Notes under the pieces: model-generated
The model's database searches: none
Told to the model about the DNA's origin: nothing
What the model saw: only the letters and a program-made list of their open reading frames with translations
Translations under genes and position numbers: made by a program
Shown: positions 62,321 through 64,000 of the stretch, in pieces
How the letters are laid out: each line of letters begins with the position of its first letter
Position numbering within the stretch: position 1 is the first letter of the stretch
NCBI RefSeq assembly: GCF_051251125.1
Contig: NZ_JBPCZL010000009.1
Length of the DNA stretch: 64,000 bases
DNA from: Carnimonas bestiolae
GTDB taxonomy: Bacteria > Pseudomonadota > Gammaproteobacteria > Pseudomonadales > Halomonadaceae
Reading direction: 5' to 3' (one strand)

Positions 62321-62359
62321 CTCAGCACTCAGCACTCAGCACTCAGCACTCAGCACTCA
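62321..62359. repeat. Heptanucleotide microsatellite CTCAGCA x5
   Basis: Five exact copies of CTCAGCA run from 62321 to 62355, followed by a partial CTCAC. The tract lies about 100 bases upstream of the yjgR start and 300 bases before rutA. Confidence 0.95.
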
Positions 62360-62486
62360 CATAATGACAGCGCCGCGATAAGCCATCGTCAACATGCCAC
62401 CGATGCAAGATGCACAACGACGGCTATGAACGCTGACCATCGAATATCAGCGCCAAGGGGAACGCACCCTCCATTCGTGGCACTCG

Positions 62487-62501
62487 GCACCGTCGCGGTG
62501 C
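62487..62501. promoter_or_regulatory. NtrC-type enhancer site for rutA
   Basis: GCACCGTCGCGGTGC is a perfect dyad, GCACC-N5-GGTGC, the same arrangement as the strong NtrC sites upstream of glnA. It lies about 110 bases upstream of the sigma-54 -24 element. Confidence 0.75.
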
Positions 62502-62607
62502 TTCGATGCCCTGCGGTGATGCACTCAGGCGCTTCAGCAGCGCCGTAAAATGCCACCGCCCTTGCAAAAAAACCTCTATATTGCTGATTTTTATAAACTT
62601 TCCCCAA

Positions 62608-62623
62608 TTGGCACAATCCGTGC
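62608..62623 (+). promoter_or_regulatory. Sigma-54 promoter of rutA
   Basis: TTGGCACAATCCGTGC fits TTGGCAC-N5-TTGC with one mismatch in the -12 element and correct spacing. It lies about 40 bases before the rutA start. Confidence 0.72.
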
Positions 62624-62663
62624 CTGAAGCGAGATACCCAAAGCCATCGAATCGGTGATGCAT

Positions 62664-63758
62664 ATGAAAGTGGGTGTCTTCCTCCCTATTGGCAACAACG
62701 GCTGGTTAATTTCGGAAAACGCGCCTCAGTACCAGCCTTCCTTCGAGCTCAACAAAGAGATCACCTTGACCGCTGAGCGCTATGGGCTCGACTTCGCGCT
62801 ATCGATGATCAAGCTGCGTGGATTTGGCGGCAAGACCGAATTCTGGGAGCACAACCTCGAGTCGTTCACCTTGATGGCGGGGCTGGCGGCGGTTACCTCG
62901 AAGATCGAGCTATTCGCCACATCAGCCTCGCTGGTAATGCCTCCTGCCATCGTGGCGCGTATGGCGTCCACCATCGACAGCATCTCCAACGGCCGCTTCG
63001 GCCTTAATCTGGTGACCGGCTGGCAGCGCCCAGAGTACGCACAGATGGGACTGTGGCCCGGCGACGAGTTTTTCGCCACCCGCTATCACTACCTGTCGGA
63101 ATACGCCCAAGTGCTGCGCGACCTGTGGGATACCGGTAAGTCGGATTTAAAAGGCGACTTTTTCAGCATGGAAGACTGCCGAGTTAGCCCTCGCCCGCAG
63201 GCGGACATGAAGATCATTTGCGCTGGCTCAAGCGATGCGGGCATGGCGTTTTCCGCTCGCTATGCCGACTACAACTTCTGTCTGGGCAAAGGCGTTAACA
63301 CTCCCCAGGCCTTCGCGCCGTCGGCCCACAAGCTACAGGCGGCCACAAAAAAAACCGGACGCCGCGTCACCACCTTCGTGCTGATGATGGTGATTGCCGA
63401 CGAAACCGACCAGCTAGCGCGCACCAAATGGGAGCACTACAAAGCGGGCGCCGATCAGCAAGCGCTTGAATGGCTAGGCGTGCAAGGCGCTGCCGACAAA
63501 TCGTCGGGCAGCGATACCAACGTGCGCCAGTTGGCGGACCCTACCTCGGCGGTCAATCTCAATATGGGCACTCTGGTGGGATCGTACGAAAGCGTTGCGC
63601 GAATGCTTGATGAAGTTGCAGAGATCGAAGGCACCGAGGGCGTGCTGCTGACCTTCGACCGTTTTGTGGAAGGCGTCACGCTGTTTGGTGAGCGCATTCA
63701 GCCCCTGATGCGCAGCCGCTTGGAGGTCGAAACACCGGTGGCATCACAGCATGCCTAG
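62664..63758 (+). CDS. rutA: Pyrimidine monooxygenase RutA
   Basis: Flavin-dependent luciferase-like monooxygenase that opens uracil or thymine, first step of the Rut nitrogen-scavenging pathway. Over 364 residues it is close to E. coli RutA: MKVGVFLPIGNNGWLIS, FALSMIKLRGFGGKTEFW, LESFTLMAGLAAVTSKIE, FGLNLVTGWQRPEY, WEHYKAGADQQAL and TDTNVRQ-type blocks. ATG 62664 starts at the conserved strand; ATG 62658 is an alternative, and Shine-Dalgarno is weak for both. Upstream NtrC and sigma-54 sites indicate induction by nitrogen limitation. Confidence 0.95.
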   Translation: MKVGVFLPIGNNGWLISENAPQYQPSFELNKEITLTAERYGLDFALSMIKLRGFGGKTEFWEHNLESFTLMAGLAAVTSKIELFATSASLVMPPAIVARMASTIDSISNGRFGLNLVTGWQRPEYAQMGLWPGDEFFATRYHYLSEYAQVLRDLWDTGKSDLKGDFFSMEDCRVSPRPQADMKIICAGSSDAGMAFSARYADYNFCLGKGVNTPQAFAPSAHKLQAATKKTGRRVTTFVLMMVIADETDQLARTKWEHYKAGADQQALEWLGVQGAADKSSGSDTNVRQLADPTSAVNLNMGTLVGSYESVARMLDEVAEIEGTEGVLLTFDRFVEGVTLFGERIQPLMRSRLEVETPVASQHA

Positions 63759-63900
63759 CCTTGCGCCAATCAGCACCACATCGAGCGCTGGCCGCTGTGC
63801 AGCGACAGCGCCGACTCGCCCAACAATCACTACTAGAGCGCGATGACCGCAGCTGTTCGCGCCCACTAGCGCCCTTTTTCATCCGTAACGGGAGATTTCA

Positions 63901-64000
63901 TGGCCATTCATCACGTCACACTTTCATCGACCGCTCCCGCTGGCCCACCGCAGCAGCCGGAACAGCCTGATCCTTGCGTTGCGGCTGCGCGCCCCGAGCC
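63901..64000 (+). CDS. rutB: RutB N-terminus (ureidoacrylate amidohydrolase), cut by window edge
   Basis: Thirty-three codons of an open frame starting ATG 63901 with GGGAGATTTC directly upstream. The product begins MAIHHVTLSSTAPAGPPQQP and runs to AAARPEP at the edge. RutB proteins often have a variable N-terminus followed by ARPEPI, and rutB follows rutA in the rut operon, 142 bases away here. The call rests on position and this short motif. Confidence 0.6.

Overview
The window is a contiguous stretch of chromosome from a Gram-negative gammaproteobacterium, most likely a member of the Halomonadaceae. This placement rests on recognisable gammaproteobacterial families and gene orders (rnd-ycgL-ycgN, dnaX-ybaB-recR, yadGH-queF, yqjD-yqjE-yqjK-like), the high-GC coding pattern, and outer-membrane proteins (MlaA, PldA, a TonB receptor). 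Genus-level placement is inference. No phage, insertion sequence, integrase or CRISPR array was found.

Layout. 1-8080: the 5' part of opgD (periplasmic glucan), cysB divergent from a TSUP anion transporter, thioredoxin, an AI-2E family exporter, a Bcr/CflA drug exporter and mlaA. 8081-15960: hrpA, a small membrane protein, oligopeptidase B and tesB. 15961-22900: rnd-ycgL-ycgN, dnaX-ybaB-recR, the 4.5S SRP RNA gene ffs, and tlyA. 23215-26864: a His-rich CDF metal exporter divergent from a CadR-like MerR regulator, followed 7 bases later by a phospholipase A1 gene encoding two complete OMPLA barrels in one polypeptide. 27130-30681: the yqjDEK-like stress operon, yhiN and a short-form gnd. 30954-32760: two tandem secreted proteins that closely resemble the catalytic A subunit of cholera/heat-labile enterotoxin. 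32807-44954: an MFS exporter, ackA with phosphoketolase, an L,D-transpeptidase, tRNA-Ser, a nitroreductase, yadGH-queF and a periplasmic alpha/beta hydrolase. 45316-50860: tRNA-Glu and a Fur-boxed siderophore uptake operon (permease, ATPase, binding protein, TonB receptor). 51120-60300: an SbcD/SbcC-like pair converging on a LexA-controlled imuA-imuB-dnaE2 mutasome. 60696-64000: yjgR and the start of the rut pyrimidine catabolic operon with NtrC and sigma-54 sites.

The most unusual content is the enterotoxin-A-like pair and the fused double phospholipase. Both toxin-like proteins carry a signal peptide, the ADP-ribosyltransferase Arg and His, a QxE (not ExE) catalytic signature and a Cys-Cys loop with basic residues at the place where cholera toxin A is nicked. 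They end shortly after that loop and no B subunit is nearby. The second copy has Ala where cholera toxin has Ser61. The phospholipase carries the HxSNG catalytic motif in both halves and would be a covalent version of the active OMPLA dimer.

Functional links: ackA and xfp form a phosphoketolase to acetate/ATP route; the four siderophore genes overlap by ATGA junctions; the imu cassette is a damage-inducible translesion polymerase set; the rut genes appear to be under nitrogen control.
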